Assembly: GCF_000328565.1 (NCBI RefSeq)
Contig: NC_019958.1
Span: 62,001-126,000 of the forward strand
Reading direction: 5' to 3'
From: Mycobacterium sp. JS623
GTDB taxonomy: Bacteria; Actinomycetota; Actinomycetes; Mycobacteriales; Mycobacteriaceae
Length of the DNA: 64,000 bases
The position numbers were made by a program, and so were the translations under genes. Shown here piece by piece: positions 23,294 through 32,079 of this stretch; the first letter of the stretch is position 1, and every line of letters begins with the position of its first letter. The notes below the pieces were generated by a model. The model made no database searches. It saw only the letters and a list, made by a program, of their open reading frames with translations, and was not told the DNA's origin.

Positions 23294-24498
23294 CGGGGCC
23301 AACGCAGTTCGATGGTGGTCCCGGCCCCGGGGGCGGACACGATGCGAGCATGACCGCCGACGTCAGACATCAGCCCGGCGATGCTGTTGGTCAACCCCAG
23401 TGCCGTCGCGGCAATCGTCGTCAGATCGAATCCCGGGCCGTCGTCGACGACGGTGACCACGACGGGAAACCTGTCCACCCGCGCGGTCACGGTGACGGTG
23501 ACCGCTTGTCCGCCGTGGCGGCGCGCATTGCGGATCGCTTCACCGGTGGCGTCGGCGAAAGCCGCACCGACACGCATCGGCACCGTCAACGGGCGCTGCG
23601 GGTTCAGATCGCCCTCAACGGTGAGCGTCAGCGCTGGGTGCGCCGTGCTGAGCTCCTCGTGAAGCCGGTCCAGCACGTCCGCGGGCCCGATGGGCTGAAC
23701 CGACGACCGCTCGTCGGCCAACCCCTCCCAATTGCGCAGCGTTCGGCGAGCATCCTTGCCGACGGTCGGGTCGACGTTGGCGCGACGCGCCTCACGCATC
23801 ACCGCCAACACCCTGTCATGGATCAACCGACCGTAGATCTTGCGCTGAACTTCTCGCTCACGCTGACCCGCCGACTCCGCGGTCAGACGCAGAAGGCTGA
23901 CATAGGACTTGTCGAGTTCGGCCCCAGTGCGCACGGCCATCAGACCGGCCAGAACGAACAGCGCGCTAAAGGCGACCCCCCAGGCGATGTCGGTGACGAG
24001 CAGTTGCCCGTACTGGGTTGAGCGCGCCTTGGCGTTGGCGATCTGCACGACGGGAAGCGCGACGGCCAAGTGGGCCAGCGCGGCCCACGGGCGCGGCGTC
24101 ACGACCAGGGCCAGCGCCGCCAGGCCGGGGAAGGTCACCAGCCACGTGCCGGTGCTGGTGGCCGAGTGTTCGCCGGTCCACACCGGGAACCAGCTGCCGA
24201 CGGCCAGGAGATACCCCACCGCGCAGCACACAGGCAGCACCCCGATCGTGAACTTCGTGGTGCGAGTGGAGAAGCTGCTGGCCAGCATGGCCCATCCGGG
24301 GACGAACACGATCGCCAACGCCAACGGTGTCCACCACGTAGGGACAGTGGGTGTCGCGTCGAGGTAGATCTCGACCATCACGATCACGAAGTAGGCGACA
24401 TAGCCATATCCGATGAACTCCGCCAACGCTCGCCGGATCTCTCGACTATCACGACGAGGACGCACGGGCGGCGTCGCGGTGGAGGGCGGCGCGATCAC
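23290..24498 (-). CDS. Sensor histidine kinase (NarL-type partner)
   Basis: The 402-residue product starts at GTG 24498, overlapping the response regulator stop (GTGA). Five to six membrane helices are followed by a HisKA_3-like segment with the phospho-acceptor in YGRLIHDRVLAVM and an HATPase domain with the N-box EAIRNARRHGG and G1 box VVDDGPGFDL. It should autophosphorylate and signal to the coupled LuxR-type regulator. The stimulus is unknown; the membrane part lacks an obvious extracellular domain. Confidence 0.85.
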   Translation of the reverse strand: MIAPPSTATPPVRPRRDSREIRRALAEFIGYGYVAYFVIVMVEIYLDATPTVPTWWTPLALAIVFVPGWAMLASSFSTRTTKFTIGVLPVCCAVGYLLAVGSWFPVWTGEHSATSTGTWLVTFPGLAALALVVTPRPWAALAHLAVALPVVQIANAKARSTQYGQLLVTDIAWGVAFSALFVLAGLMAVRTGAELDKSYVSLLRLTAESAGQREREVQRKIYGRLIHDRVLAVMREARRANVDPTVGKDARRTLRNWEGLADERSSVQPIGPADVLDRLHEELSTAHPALTLTVEGDLNPQRPLTVPMRVGAAFADATGEAIRNARRHGGQAVTVTVTARVDRFPVVVTVVDDGPGFDLTTIAATALGLTNSIAGLMSDVGGHARIVSAPGAGTTIELRWPR

Positions 24499-25163
24499 TG
24501 AGCTGGTGGGCGACCGTAGTCCGGGGAGGTGTAACCGTCCTCCATCGCCCGCCGCGACAGCAGGGCGGCGTTGTCGGCGGGACGGCCGATCGAGGCGTAC
24601 TTGCGCCGGATCTTTCCCACGACACTCTTCACCGTCTCCGAGGAGATGTGAAGCTCCTTGGCGATCATCGACCACGTCAGACCGTCGCCGATCAAAGCCA
24701 ACACTTCCTGCTCTCGCGCGCTCAGCTGCGCGAGCCCCAGCTCCGGGTCACCGTCGAGAGCCACCGCCCACTGCTTGTCGACGACCTCCTGGCGCTGCGC
24801 CACCTGCCGGATGGCCTCCTGCAGCGCGGCCGCCTTGGCCTCCTTCTTGATGGTGCCCAGCACACCGGCACGAGCTGCTGACCGCAGCAGGTCGAACCTC
24901 TCGGCGCCGGTGTAGACGAGGGTGGGAATGCCAAGGGCATCCAGGCGCGCGACGTTGCGTTCGGGGGTGGAGTTGTCGGGCAGCGAGAGATCGAGCACTA
25001 CGACATCGAAGTCGCCCGACAACGCCAACAGCTCATCCACCGTCGGCGCTGTCCCGGCCCACATGAGATCGGGAGCCTCCTCGACCATGGACCGCAGCCC
25101 CCTCGCAGTGCTCTCATGGTCTTCGACGTAACCCACCCGCCACGGGCCCACGGCATTCACCAC
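24495..25163 (-). CDS. LuxR/NarL-family response regulator
   Basis: The 222-residue protein has a receiver domain (phospho-acceptor aspartate in DVVVLDLSLPDNS, early acidic pair in VGYVEDHES, lysine near GTIKKEAK) and a C-terminal LuxR helix-turn-helix (LSAREQEVLALIGDG, then SMIAKELHISSETVKSVVGK). I chose GTG 25163 because GGGGGGAAG lies 5 bases upstream; a longer form from 25220 is possible. It is the first gene of a three-gene leftward operon with the kinase and the pseudokinase-like protein. Confidence 0.88.
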   Translation of the reverse strand: MVNAVGPWRVGYVEDHESTARGLRSMVEEAPDLMWAGTAPTVDELLALSGDFDVVVLDLSLPDNSTPERNVARLDALGIPTLVYTGAERFDLLRSAARAGVLGTIKKEAKAAALQEAIRQVAQRQEVVDKQWAVALDGDPELGLAQLSAREQEVLALIGDGLTWSMIAKELHISSETVKSVVGKIRRKYASIGRPADNAALLSRRAMEDGYTSPDYGRPPAQ

Positions 25164-25368
25164 GCTCTTCCCCCCTCGCGACGTGGGCGCTCGCCCCCGA
25201 GGCGCCGATCGTATAGTCAAACTGCGAGCTCGCCCCCACGATCCGGTTGCCCGTCCGGTTCCGCAGCCCCACGAGGAGCGTGAACGCGGTCACCCCGACG
25301 ACGTCGACCCAGTTCGTTTGGGTCGGCGCTGGCGACAGCGAAACGCACGACCCTCCCGGCGGATTTCA

Positions 25369-25412
25369 CCCCTCGCCCCCCACAGACAGACCCCTCGCCC
25401 CCCACAGACAGA
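25369..25412. repeat. Two tandem 22-bp repeats upstream of the PIN module
   Basis: The same 22 bases (beginning CCCCTCGCCC and ending ACAGACAGA) occur back to back at 25369-25390 and 25391-25412 with no mismatch. They end 23 bp before the antitoxin start. They may be operator iterons for the antitoxin or a short replication slippage product. Confidence 0.7.
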
Positions 25413-25435
25413 CGGCAGCTACTAGCCTGGATGTC

Positions 25436-25657
25436 GTGTCGGCAGGTGAGCAGCAGAAACAGGCAGCGCGCGCCCGCCTGGCCGCCCGTCGCGGCGCGTG
25501 GACCACCGACGCCGAGCTCATCGACGCCGCCCTACCTGCCCCTGCCGACGACTCTCACCCTGCGATCGACGAGCCAGAGGTCAATGACTTCGTCGAGCAT
25601 GAGATGGCGGCCATGCGCGAAGAGCGCCGCGCCCACCACGACGTCACCGCGCGCTGA
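25436..25657 (+). CDS. Putative antitoxin of a PIN-domain module
   Basis: A 73-residue acidic protein starts at GTG 25436 with no ribosome site and a TACTAG-like -10 box at the expected place, so it is probably leaderless. It contains helices rich in Ala/Arg/Glu (QKQAARARLAARRG, then HEMAAMREERRAHHD). It precedes the PIN gene by 3 bp, the standard antitoxin-toxin order. There is no recognisable DNA-binding motif, so the antitoxin call rests on context. Confidence 0.6.
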   Translation: MSAGEQQKQAARARLAARRGAWTTDAELIDAALPAPADDSHPAIDEPEVNDFVEHEMAAMREERRAHHDVTAR

Positions 25658-25660
25658 ATC

Positions 25661-26557
25661 GTGCTCCGCGTCGTCGGCGACACCAACGTCCTGGTCTCGG
25701 CCGCGATCGGCTCCCGACACGGTGCATCCGCCAAACTCCTGGCAGCGGCCAAACGCCACGACATCACGCTCCTGGCGTGCAACGCTCTCATCGACGAAGT
25801 GACCGAAGTCCTGGCACGGCCCCACCTGCGGGCCAGAATCTCCGAACAGGATGCGCAAGCGTTCGTCGACGGGGTGATCCTGCTCGCCGAGTGGGTGCAG
25901 GACCGACCGGAGTCCCAGATCCCGCAGGTGTGCGCCGATGCCGACGACAACTTCCTCGTCGCCCTCTACCAAGACGGCGACGCCGCCATGCTCGTCAGCG
26001 GTGACAAGAAGGTCCGGCAAATCAGCTACCCGAACGTGCACGTCTATTCACCTCTCGACGCGATCAACACCCTCACCCGCCAACATGATTCGGATGACGG
26101 CTTTCTCCCCGGCAGGGCCGAGGACTTCTACCTGCACGTCGATGCCGAAGGCATCCGACCTCTCGTCACCCTCTACGCCTACCTGCACAAGCAGCTGATG
26201 TTCGGCAGTCCTTCCGAGCTGTCCAGCATATTGCCCAACCTGATCGTTCCCGAACGACTTCCGTTGTTCCGCAGCAACATTGACGCGATGCGCGCACTGC
26301 TCGACAACCGCAGCCTCTACTCACGGCCCTCCTACGCGGCGCCCGACGTCTGCCACCTCCGGCTGCCACCGAATACCGGGGAACTCGTCCGCTCCACTCG
26401 CGACATCGTGCTGCCCGAGGACACCATCTTCCTCACCGCGCTCCGCTGCCCAGATCTCGAGGACCCGCCATGGCTGGCGGTCGACCACTGGCGCGTCTTC
26501 CACATCGACCTCGACCCTGTTCCACCATCGGCCATCGGAGCCCGCTCACCGCGCTAG
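25661..26557 (+). CDS. PIN-domain ribonuclease toxin with extra C-terminal domain
   Basis: The N-terminal about 140 residues are a PIN_3-type domain: the first acidic residue in VVGDTNVLVSA, a glutamate in ALIDEVTEVLARP, and acidic residues in CADADDNFLVALYQDGDA. PIN toxins cut RNA with these carboxylates and a metal ion. The remaining about 155 residues (from FYLHVDAEGIRPLV on) have no match I recognise and double the normal toxin size. The start is GTG 25661. It could be a toxin with an added binding or immunity domain. Confidence 0.8.
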   Translation: MLRVVGDTNVLVSAAIGSRHGASAKLLAAAKRHDITLLACNALIDEVTEVLARPHLRARISEQDAQAFVDGVILLAEWVQDRPESQIPQVCADADDNFLVALYQDGDAAMLVSGDKKVRQISYPNVHVYSPLDAINTLTRQHDSDDGFLPGRAEDFYLHVDAEGIRPLVTLYAYLHKQLMFGSPSELSSILPNLIVPERLPLFRSNIDAMRALLDNRSLYSRPSYAAPDVCHLRLPPNTGELVRSTRDIVLPEDTIFLTALRCPDLEDPPWLAVDHWRVFHIDLDPVPPSAIGARSPR

Positions 26558-26708
26558 CCCCCCGGCATCAGCCCCGAGACGCTTCGAGGTCGAAGACCAC
26601 ATCGCCCCCTGCAGGACACAGGCCGCGAAGGCCGGCGAGTAGTCGACGACGACCCGCGGCCGTAGCCGCGCCGTTTCCTCGTCAGCGCCTGGCACTACCG
26701 TTGACCAG

Positions 26709-27419
26709 ATGCGCCGCGCCTACATCGCCGCCGACGAACCCTTCGACCGCGCCGTCGCGCGCGCCTTGCTGTGGGCCGGCGAGACCGCCACCATCCACGC
26801 CCCCGACACCGCCAGCATCGATGAGAACAACCTCAACGATTACGGCGTCCCCGTGACCTGCGCGTCCAGGCGGTCAAAGTTCTTCGGCACTCCTCGCGGC
26901 ACTGTCATCTGCACCTTCCTCGACCTCAGCCAGGTCCTCGACGTCGAAAGGCACGGCCGTTCTCGCGGCGTCCTACCGGCGACCGTCGGCGGATTGATCG
27001 TCGTCGATGCCTACGGCCCTCAGCCCTACGCCAAGGACGGTCAGCACCACTCTCCCTGGATCACCGCCCTCGACGTCGAACACCTCGCCGGCGAACCGAT
27101 CACCCCCGTCGCCCCCGCGCCGGCGCCGCTGCGCGCCGCGATCGCCGACCTGACCATGATCGCTGTCCGCAACCAGGGCCTTCTCGACAAGCGGGAACGC
27201 TCCGAAGCGGTGCACGCCATGTCGTACCTGCGGGCCAGGGGTTTACCGCTTGACCCCGACGCGCTGATGGTCGAGGCGCTGCGCAACGAGTGGGGCGGCA
27301 CCGGACCCGAAACGCTCCGCCAGATCGCGATCGACCTCAACAAGGGCACGAACCTGCAATACGACAAACGTCGCCTCGGACCCGACCGCCTGCAGCGATG
27401 GGCCACCACCACCGACTAA
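26709..27419 (+). CDS. Hypothetical protein, 236 aa
   Basis: The ATG at 26709 opens a 236-residue soluble protein with no recognised domain. Its N-terminal half looks alpha/beta (LLWAGETATIHAPDTASIDE), and the C-terminal half is helical with the segment KRERSEAVHAMSYLRARGL. It lies 150 bp after the PIN toxin and could share the transcript. Confidence 0.6.
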   Translation: MRRAYIAADEPFDRAVARALLWAGETATIHAPDTASIDENNLNDYGVPVTCASRRSKFFGTPRGTVICTFLDLSQVLDVERHGRSRGVLPATVGGLIVVDAYGPQPYAKDGQHHSPWITALDVEHLAGEPITPVAPAPAPLRAAIADLTMIAVRNQGLLDKRERSEAVHAMSYLRARGLPLDPDALMVEALRNEWGGTGPETLRQIAIDLNKGTNLQYDKRRLGPDRLQRWATTTD

Positions 27420-27498
27420 CCGCCTCGCGGGACCGAAGCAACGACCAAACACGGCCCTGGAGCCCACGGCCTAGCGCCCGCGAGCAGCCCGGTTGCTG

Positions 27499-27876
27499 CT
27501 AGGCCGTCGCCGCGTCGAGGCCTGGGTCGTCCCGGCGTACGGCGTCGGGCGCCCTCGCGGGGCAGGCCCCCGCGGCGACGCCGGCGAGTAGGTCCCGCAA
27601 TCGCGGTTCGTCGTCGTGTCCGCGGTAGCAGTCCAACCAGGCGGTCACGGTCGCCATCAGATCAGCGTCGGCATGCACCTGCTCGCGAGCGATGACGGTC
27701 AGCAGCAGGTCGATCGCCGCGAATTGATCGCCGAGACCGATCGCGATGTGCACGGAGCTGGTCTCGGCCGCCGAGAGGTGGTTCCGGGCTGTGTCGGCGA
27801 GCTCCCAGGCCAACTTCGTGTCGTCCGGTAGGACTGGCCGCTGCGTCGGCTTGTGCGCGCCACTGCGGGTGTTCAC
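27499..27876 (-). CDS. Hypothetical helical protein, 125 aa
   Basis: The GTG at 27876 (VNTRSGAHKPTQRP) opens an all-helical protein with segments LAWELADTARNHLSAAE and AIDLLLTVIAREQVHADAD. The longer in-frame extension runs over the RES gene in another frame and is not credible. It follows the RES toxin on the same strand after a gap of about 90 bp and may belong to that operon. The function is unknown. Confidence 0.5.
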   Translation of the reverse strand: MNTRSGAHKPTQRPVLPDDTKLAWELADTARNHLSAAETSSVHIAIGLGDQFAAIDLLLTVIAREQVHADADLMATVTAWLDCYRGHDDEPRLRDLLAGVAAGACPARAPDAVRRDDPGLDAATA

Positions 27877-27965
27877 GCCGCCCACGGTACGGCGTCGCCT
27901 GGCCCGCCGCAGCGCCGACGAAGGCGATCCCAGGCCGCCCGATGCCCTCTCGCGCCCATCGCCGG

Positions 27966-28616
27966 TCACGCCACGCCGTAGCCCAACCGGCTCGCTGCAC
28001 CTGCAATGCGGGCCGCCAAGTTGGGATGGGTCAGCGGCAGGGAGAGTTGCGGCCGGACGGGCATCGCGTCGGCTGCCGGCGCGAACAGCGCTAAGCACGG
28101 AGCACCGGCGAACCGACTGTTGTATCTGAGGCCGTCGATGTCGGGGTGGGCGTCGACGATCGCGCGAGCCCACGACTGGGTGACGGCATGCAGGCCGGTG
28201 GACATGGCGTAGGTGCCGCCGGCTCGGGTGGCCCAGGCGCCGTGGCTGTCGGCGGCGACGTCGAGGACCGTGAGCGGCCGCGTGAAGGACAGCGCAGTCA
28301 GGTACGGGCCGTTGAGCCCGCGGTCTATGGTGCGGTCGACCTGGAAGGCCTCGGCCAGGGCCGCGTCCGGTGTGGATGCGCCGTACCAGACACCGCGGCC
28401 CGGGTCCTCGCCTCGGGGGAGGCGATGCGGGTCGAAACGCAGCAGCGGACCGAACGTGCGCAAGGAGTTCCACGCCAGCACGTGACCGCCGGCGGTCTTG
28501 TGCACACGCCACCACAGTTCGTCGACGGCGACGATGCGGGTTTCTCCGGCCCGAATGCCCAGCGCGCGCATCTCGTCCGCGGGCGGCGGGTCCGGCAGCA
28601 TCGGGTCTGGCGTCAC
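27966..28616 (-). CDS. RES-domain toxin, copy 1
   Basis: This 216-residue RES protein carries the defining Arg, Glu and Ser positions in WWRVHKTAGG, ALAEAFQVDRT and LRYNSRFAG. RES toxins such as MbcT degrade or phosphorolyse NAD, halting growth until neutralised. The start is a GTG that overlaps the antitoxin stop (GTGA), so the pair is translationally coupled. A closely similar module lies at 30355-31580 in the opposite orientation. Confidence 0.85.
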   Translation of the reverse strand: MTPDPMLPDPPPADEMRALGIRAGETRIVAVDELWWRVHKTAGGHVLAWNSLRTFGPLLRFDPHRLPRGEDPGRGVWYGASTPDAALAEAFQVDRTIDRGLNGPYLTALSFTRPLTVLDVAADSHGAWATRAGGTYAMSTGLHAVTQSWARAIVDAHPDIDGLRYNSRFAGAPCLALFAPAADAMPVRPQLSLPLTHPNLAARIAGAASRLGYGVA

Positions 28617-29212
28617 GTTGCCGCCCAGTCGCCGACGTCGACGAGAGTCAGCACGGGCTCCTCGGATTCGCCAGCTAGTAGCCACTCCCTGACCGACGTG
28701 GGTTGTCCGCCGAGGGGCAGTTCGGGCTGCGGTGTGAGGAGAAACCCGGCGATCGCCGTGGGATGCAAACCCTTGGTGAGTAGCTGCGGGAGGACTCGAT
28801 CGAGGCCTCGAACGTGCTTGAGAGTCAGCGGGGCTCCGCGGCCGTTGTCGACGAGCTCGAACTGGACGACCGGATACACCCAGGTGCCGCCGTCGTCGAT
28901 CGCCCACAGAGTGTGATTGAGGCGGCGTTGCCTGACGCGGGAATCGTTGACGCCCAACCCGCTGGCGACTTCGGCGGCGGTGTAGGCGGTGCTGTAGAGC
29001 CGGGCCATGTGAGCGGTGACGTCGGCAGCGATCTCGGCGTAGGCGTCCGGATCCTCGGCGAAGCCGGCCTCGTCGAGCAGGCGGGCCTCCCCCGCGGTGA
29101 GGGTCGCCGCCCACGGGCGGTGCGCGGGCAAGGTCTTCAAAGCGGCGATGAGATCGTCTCGGCCCAGGTCGAAGCGGTCGCGCAGGAGTTGGTCGAGTTC
29201 GTCAACGGTCAT
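28613..29212 (-). CDS. Xre/MbcA-like antitoxin, copy 1
   Basis: The 199-residue protein precedes the RES toxin. A helix-turn-helix is centred on TAAEVASGLGVNDSRVRQRR, and a C-terminal region (LHPTAIAGFLLTPQPEL then EWLLAGES) corresponds to the toxin-binding part of this antitoxin class. Start ATG 29212 (MTVDELDQLLRDRF) matches the start of the second copy; a GTG at 29230 is an alternative. It probably represses its own promoter through the 22-bp site at 29250. Confidence 0.82.
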   Translation of the reverse strand: MTVDELDQLLRDRFDLGRDDLIAALKTLPAHRPWAATLTAGEARLLDEAGFAEDPDAYAEIAADVTAHMARLYSTAYTAAEVASGLGVNDSRVRQRRLNHTLWAIDDGGTWVYPVVQFELVDNGRGAPLTLKHVRGLDRVLPQLLTKGLHPTAIAGFLLTPQPELPLGGQPTSVREWLLAGESEEPVLTLVDVGDWAAT

Positions 29213-29249
29213 GGTGGGTCCGATCCTCACATCAGAAACTAACGATGGC

Positions 29250-29271
29250 TAACGCCAAGATACCACCGTTA
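29250..29271. promoter_or_regulatory. 22-bp operator candidate, RES-Xre copy 1
   Basis: TAACG and CGTTA are separated by 12 bases. A third TAACG half-site lies at 29240-29244. The same TAACG-N12-CGTTA arrangement precedes the second RES-Xre module, and in both cases it lies 22-37 bp upstream of the antitoxin start. Confidence 0.6.
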
Positions 29272-29547
29272 CCCCGAGTGGGTACGGTTGCGTCGCCACC
29301 GTTCCCAGGAGACCTGCGAACCCACACATCTGTGTAGCGCTAATACATGTTCGACTCGCGCCTCGACCGCACGACCGCGGACCTACGCACCGCACGAACA
29401 CGTCACGCTCTGACCGACCTGACCTTCCGTCTGCGATACAGAGCAGGGGGGCGACCTAAACGACGAACCGCGGCCTTCGAAGCACTCGATGCTCCTCACT
29501 AATCGCACAGGCCGCAACCAACCCTTTGGCCGGTAATCTCAGCGAGC

Positions 29548-29964
29548 ATGACGAAAGGTCGTCGACCCCGAAGTGTTGTCGGAGGATGCGGCCTGCTCGC
29601 GCTCGCCGCGACGGTCGCCGTGATTGGCGCGCGGTTGCCCGCAGGCGGCGCGGGGCCGTTGCTCACGCGTTACGCGGCCATCGCGGGAATCGTCGGCGTC
29701 GTTTGGCTACTTCTGGCGTTCCTCGACCGTCGTCATCAGCCCGCCCAAGCGTACTTTTACGTCAGCGCGATTCAGGACGGCCGAGCGGTTCTCGTGACTG
29801 GTCCCTACGCAACCCGCGATCTTGCTGCCGGCGACATTGCTCGGGTTCGCGGTGCGCTGGCCGAGCACGGGAGCCTCGATCGGGCCTATTCGTGGGGTGT
29901 GTCAGAGAGTCCGGATCGCTTCGACGGGCTGGCCAACGCCGAACTCGGCTTCCAACCCGCCTGA
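29548..29964 (+). CDS. Two-helix membrane protein, 138 aa
   Basis: The protein has two predicted membrane helices (GCGLLALAATVAVIGARL and YAAIAGIVGVVWLLLAFL) and a soluble C-terminal half (QDGRAVLVTGPYATRDLAAG) that resembles small ligand-binding or DUF-type tails. The frame has strong third-position GC. The role is unknown. Confidence 0.65.
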   Translation: MTKGRRPRSVVGGCGLLALAATVAVIGARLPAGGAGPLLTRYAAIAGIVGVVWLLLAFLDRRHQPAQAYFYVSAIQDGRAVLVTGPYATRDLAAGDIARVRGALAEHGSLDRAYSWGVSESPDRFDGLANAELGFQPA

Positions 29965-30001
29965 CTCCGCCGGGCCTGGCTTGGCCGCCGGGCCGGACTT
30001 T

Positions 30002-30304
30002 CTACTTCCCGTACCCGACGGGTTGCGCGCCGACGGCGGGCTTCGACGTGTCCAACGTCAACTGCTACTTCTGCAACCACGGCTGTACCAACTCCGCGAC
30101 TTATCCCGACTCGTCGCCTCGAATAGCAATGCCGACAGCGATGGCGTCCCCGTCAGGCTCGGTCAGGTATACCGGCCCGCCGGAGTCGCCCTCCGCGGGC
30201 GCGCCAAATACAACCTTGGGTAGGAGTCACCGCAGTCACCGGACCACACTTTTGGCCCGTCACGACTCCGCACTTGCAGACCAACTTCGCCACCCTCGAC
30301 ATCA
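30002..30304 (-). pseudogene. Serine protease 3'-end remnant P1
   Basis: This stretch is similar to the 3' part of the intact S1 protease gene at 42653-43384, in the same orientation. It includes the stop codon context (GYGK), the QLTLDTSKP segment, the QPDGD-like segment as EPDGD, and the catalytic GDSGGPVYL segment, but it lacks the 5' half. It ends next to the operator of RES-Xre copy 2. Similarity also continues about 25 bp past the stop codon. It is the longest of four remnants. Confidence 0.75.
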
Positions 30305-30310
30305 ACCATC

Positions 30311-30332
30311 TAACGGCGATAGTATGCCGTTA
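30311..30332. promoter_or_regulatory. 22-bp operator candidate, RES-Xre copy 2
   Basis: The arms TAACGGC and GCCGTTA match perfectly over 7 bp around an 8-base centre. The site lies 22 bp upstream of the antitoxin start and overlaps the likely promoter (AATATA at 30332-30337). It matches the site at 29250 in outline. Confidence 0.65.
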
Positions 30333-30354
30333 ATATACGTTAGGAGAGATGCTG

Positions 30355-30939
30355 ATGTCCGTGTCCACCGAACTTGAACAGCTCTTGCGCGACCGCTTCG
30401 AGATCAGTCCCGATGACTTCGTCAACGCCCTGCGATACCTGCCGGCGTCGCGCCCATGGGCGGCGTCTCTCACCGAAGCCGAGGCCCGCCTGCTCGACGA
30501 CGCCGACTTCGCCGAGGACCGCGACGCCTTCATCGCCGCCGGCACCGAGATCGCCGGACACACAGCCCACCTCGCGGTCACCGCGTTCACCGCCGACGAG
30601 GTCGCCAGCGGACTGAACATCAGCGCTTCCCGCGTACGCCAGAAGCGCCTCGCCGGCGAGCTGTGGGCCATCCCCGACGGCCAGACCTGGCTGTTTCCCA
30701 TCCTGCAGTTCGAAACCGGCGACAACGGGGGCCCCACCTGCCAGGTCCGCGGCCTCGACCAGGTCCTCAACGCCCTCCCTGGCGACCTGCACCCCGTGGC
30801 GGTAGCAGGCTTTCTACGCACCCCGCAGCCCGACCTCGTCCACGGCCGCCCCATGACCCCGATCGAATGGCTCCGCACCGGCGGCGACGTCGACCAGGCC
30901 GTCGCCGCCGCGTCTGCCGTCGACTGGTACGCCACGTGA
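30355..30939 (+). CDS. Xre/MbcA-like antitoxin, copy 2
   Basis: The 194-residue protein is clearly homologous to the antitoxin at 28613-29212 (compare ADEVASGLNISASRVRQKR). Start ATG 30355 (MSVSTELEQLLRDRF) has AGGAG at 8-base spacing; an ATG at 30349 is too close to it. The stop overlaps the RES start by GTGA exactly as in copy 1. Sequence divergence suggests the two modules are old paralogues or separate arrivals, not a recent duplication. Confidence 0.82.
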   Translation: MSVSTELEQLLRDRFEISPDDFVNALRYLPASRPWAASLTEAEARLLDDADFAEDRDAFIAAGTEIAGHTAHLAVTAFTADEVASGLNISASRVRQKRLAGELWAIPDGQTWLFPILQFETGDNGGPTCQVRGLDQVLNALPGDLHPVAVAGFLRTPQPDLVHGRPMTPIEWLRTGGDVDQAVAAASAVDWYAT

Positions 30940-31580
30940 CCGCACGCCTACCCGGCCCGCCATCAACCGAGGAACTTCGCGCCATCGGCATCCGCGACGT
31001 GAAACTGCGCACCGTTGACACCGACGAGACGTGGTGGCGAGTCCACCGCACCACCGGCACCCACGTGCTGGGCTGGAACGCCTTTCGCGAACACGGACCG
31101 CACCTGCGGTTCGACCCCCACCCCCCACCGGCTCGCCACCACGACGGGATCGGCGTCTGGTACGGCGCTTCCGAACCGCTGCCAGCTCTAGCCGAAGCCT
31201 TCCAAGCCGACCGCACCATCGACCGGTTCCGCGGTGACCCCTACCTCACCGCCGTGCGGTTCACCCGCGCCCTTGAACTACTCGACCTCGCCGCCGACAG
31301 CACCGGCGCCTGGCCCACCCGAGCCGGCGGCACCTTCGCCCTCTCCACCGGGCCGCACTCCATCACCCAACGCTGGGCCAGACGCATCACCGAAGCCTTC
31401 CCCGACCTCGACGGCCTGCGCTACAACAGCAGGTTCGCCGGCCAACCCTGCATCGCACTCTTCACCACCGCCGCCACCGCAATGCCCACGCGCCCAACAC
31501 TTTCACTTCCCCTGACCCACCCAGGGTTGACGACCCGCATCGCCGCCGCCGCGCAGCGACTCGGCTACCTCACCATCTAA
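30936..31580 (+). CDS. RES-domain toxin, copy 2
   Basis: The 214-residue RES protein has the same key positions as copy 1: WWRVHRTTGTH, ALAEAFQADRT and LRYNSRFAGQ. It starts at GTG 30936, coupled to the antitoxin. It is presumed to act on NAD, as known for MbcT. Whether each antitoxin can neutralise the other toxin cannot be judged from sequence. Confidence 0.85.
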   Translation: MTARLPGPPSTEELRAIGIRDVKLRTVDTDETWWRVHRTTGTHVLGWNAFREHGPHLRFDPHPPPARHHDGIGVWYGASEPLPALAEAFQADRTIDRFRGDPYLTAVRFTRALELLDLAADSTGAWPTRAGGTFALSTGPHSITQRWARRITEAFPDLDGLRYNSRFAGQPCIALFTTAATAMPTRPTLSLPLTHPGLTTRIAAAAQRLGYLTI

Positions 31581-31712
31581 CTCATACGCAGTTTGGGTCG
31601 GGCGTGCTCGATGTCCGGGAGGCGATCACGCGCTGATCTACTCATAGCGCAACGACATGCGCGCGCATCGCCGCCGACATCTCCCTGAGCGGAGGAAGTT
31701 CTCGGTCTCCAG

Positions 31713-31876
31713 CCGTACCCGACGGGTTGCGCGCCGCCCGCGGCGGGCTTCGACGTGTCCAGCGTCAGCTGCCACTTCTGCAGCCAAGGGCTGGACCAGC
31801 TCGGCCACGGTTCCGCCGGCGTCGGCACCTCGGATCACGATGCCGACGGCGACGGCGTCTCCGTCTGGCTGGATCA
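31713..31876 (-). pseudogene. Serine protease 3'-end remnant P2
   Basis: A 164-bp fragment corresponds to the last about 55 codons of the protease, from QPDGD to VGYG. It is frameshifted after AELVQP; the second frame reads PWLQKWQLTLDTSKP. Similarity to the intact gene stops abruptly at GGCTGGATCA on the right and at the stop-codon position on the left. P2, P3 and P4 share the same right-hand limit. Confidence 0.75.
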
Positions 31877-31892
31877 CGGGTACAGCGCAGCA

Positions 31893-31988
31893 TTACTTCC
31901 CGTACCCGACCGGCTGCACGCCGACCGTGGCGGACTTCGACGTGCCCGGCAAGGTCCCCTGCCACAGCGTCTCCGTCAGGCTTGACCA
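31893..31988 (-). pseudogene. Serine protease 3'-end remnant P3 (internally deleted)
   Basis: The fragment keeps the stop-codon end (GYGK context, TAA) and the far end (GTCTCCGTCAGGCTTGACCA, equivalent to the QPDGD codons) but has lost about 70 bp between them. It sits 17 bp from P2 in the same orientation and ends near an orphan VapB gene. Confidence 0.6.
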
Positions 31989-32079
31989 GAACCCCGTTGC
32001 AAAAGAAGGCCCGGCGGGTTCCACCGAAGTGGAGACGATCCGACCGGGCATGCGCCAACGAGAATAGCGCATGATCGAC

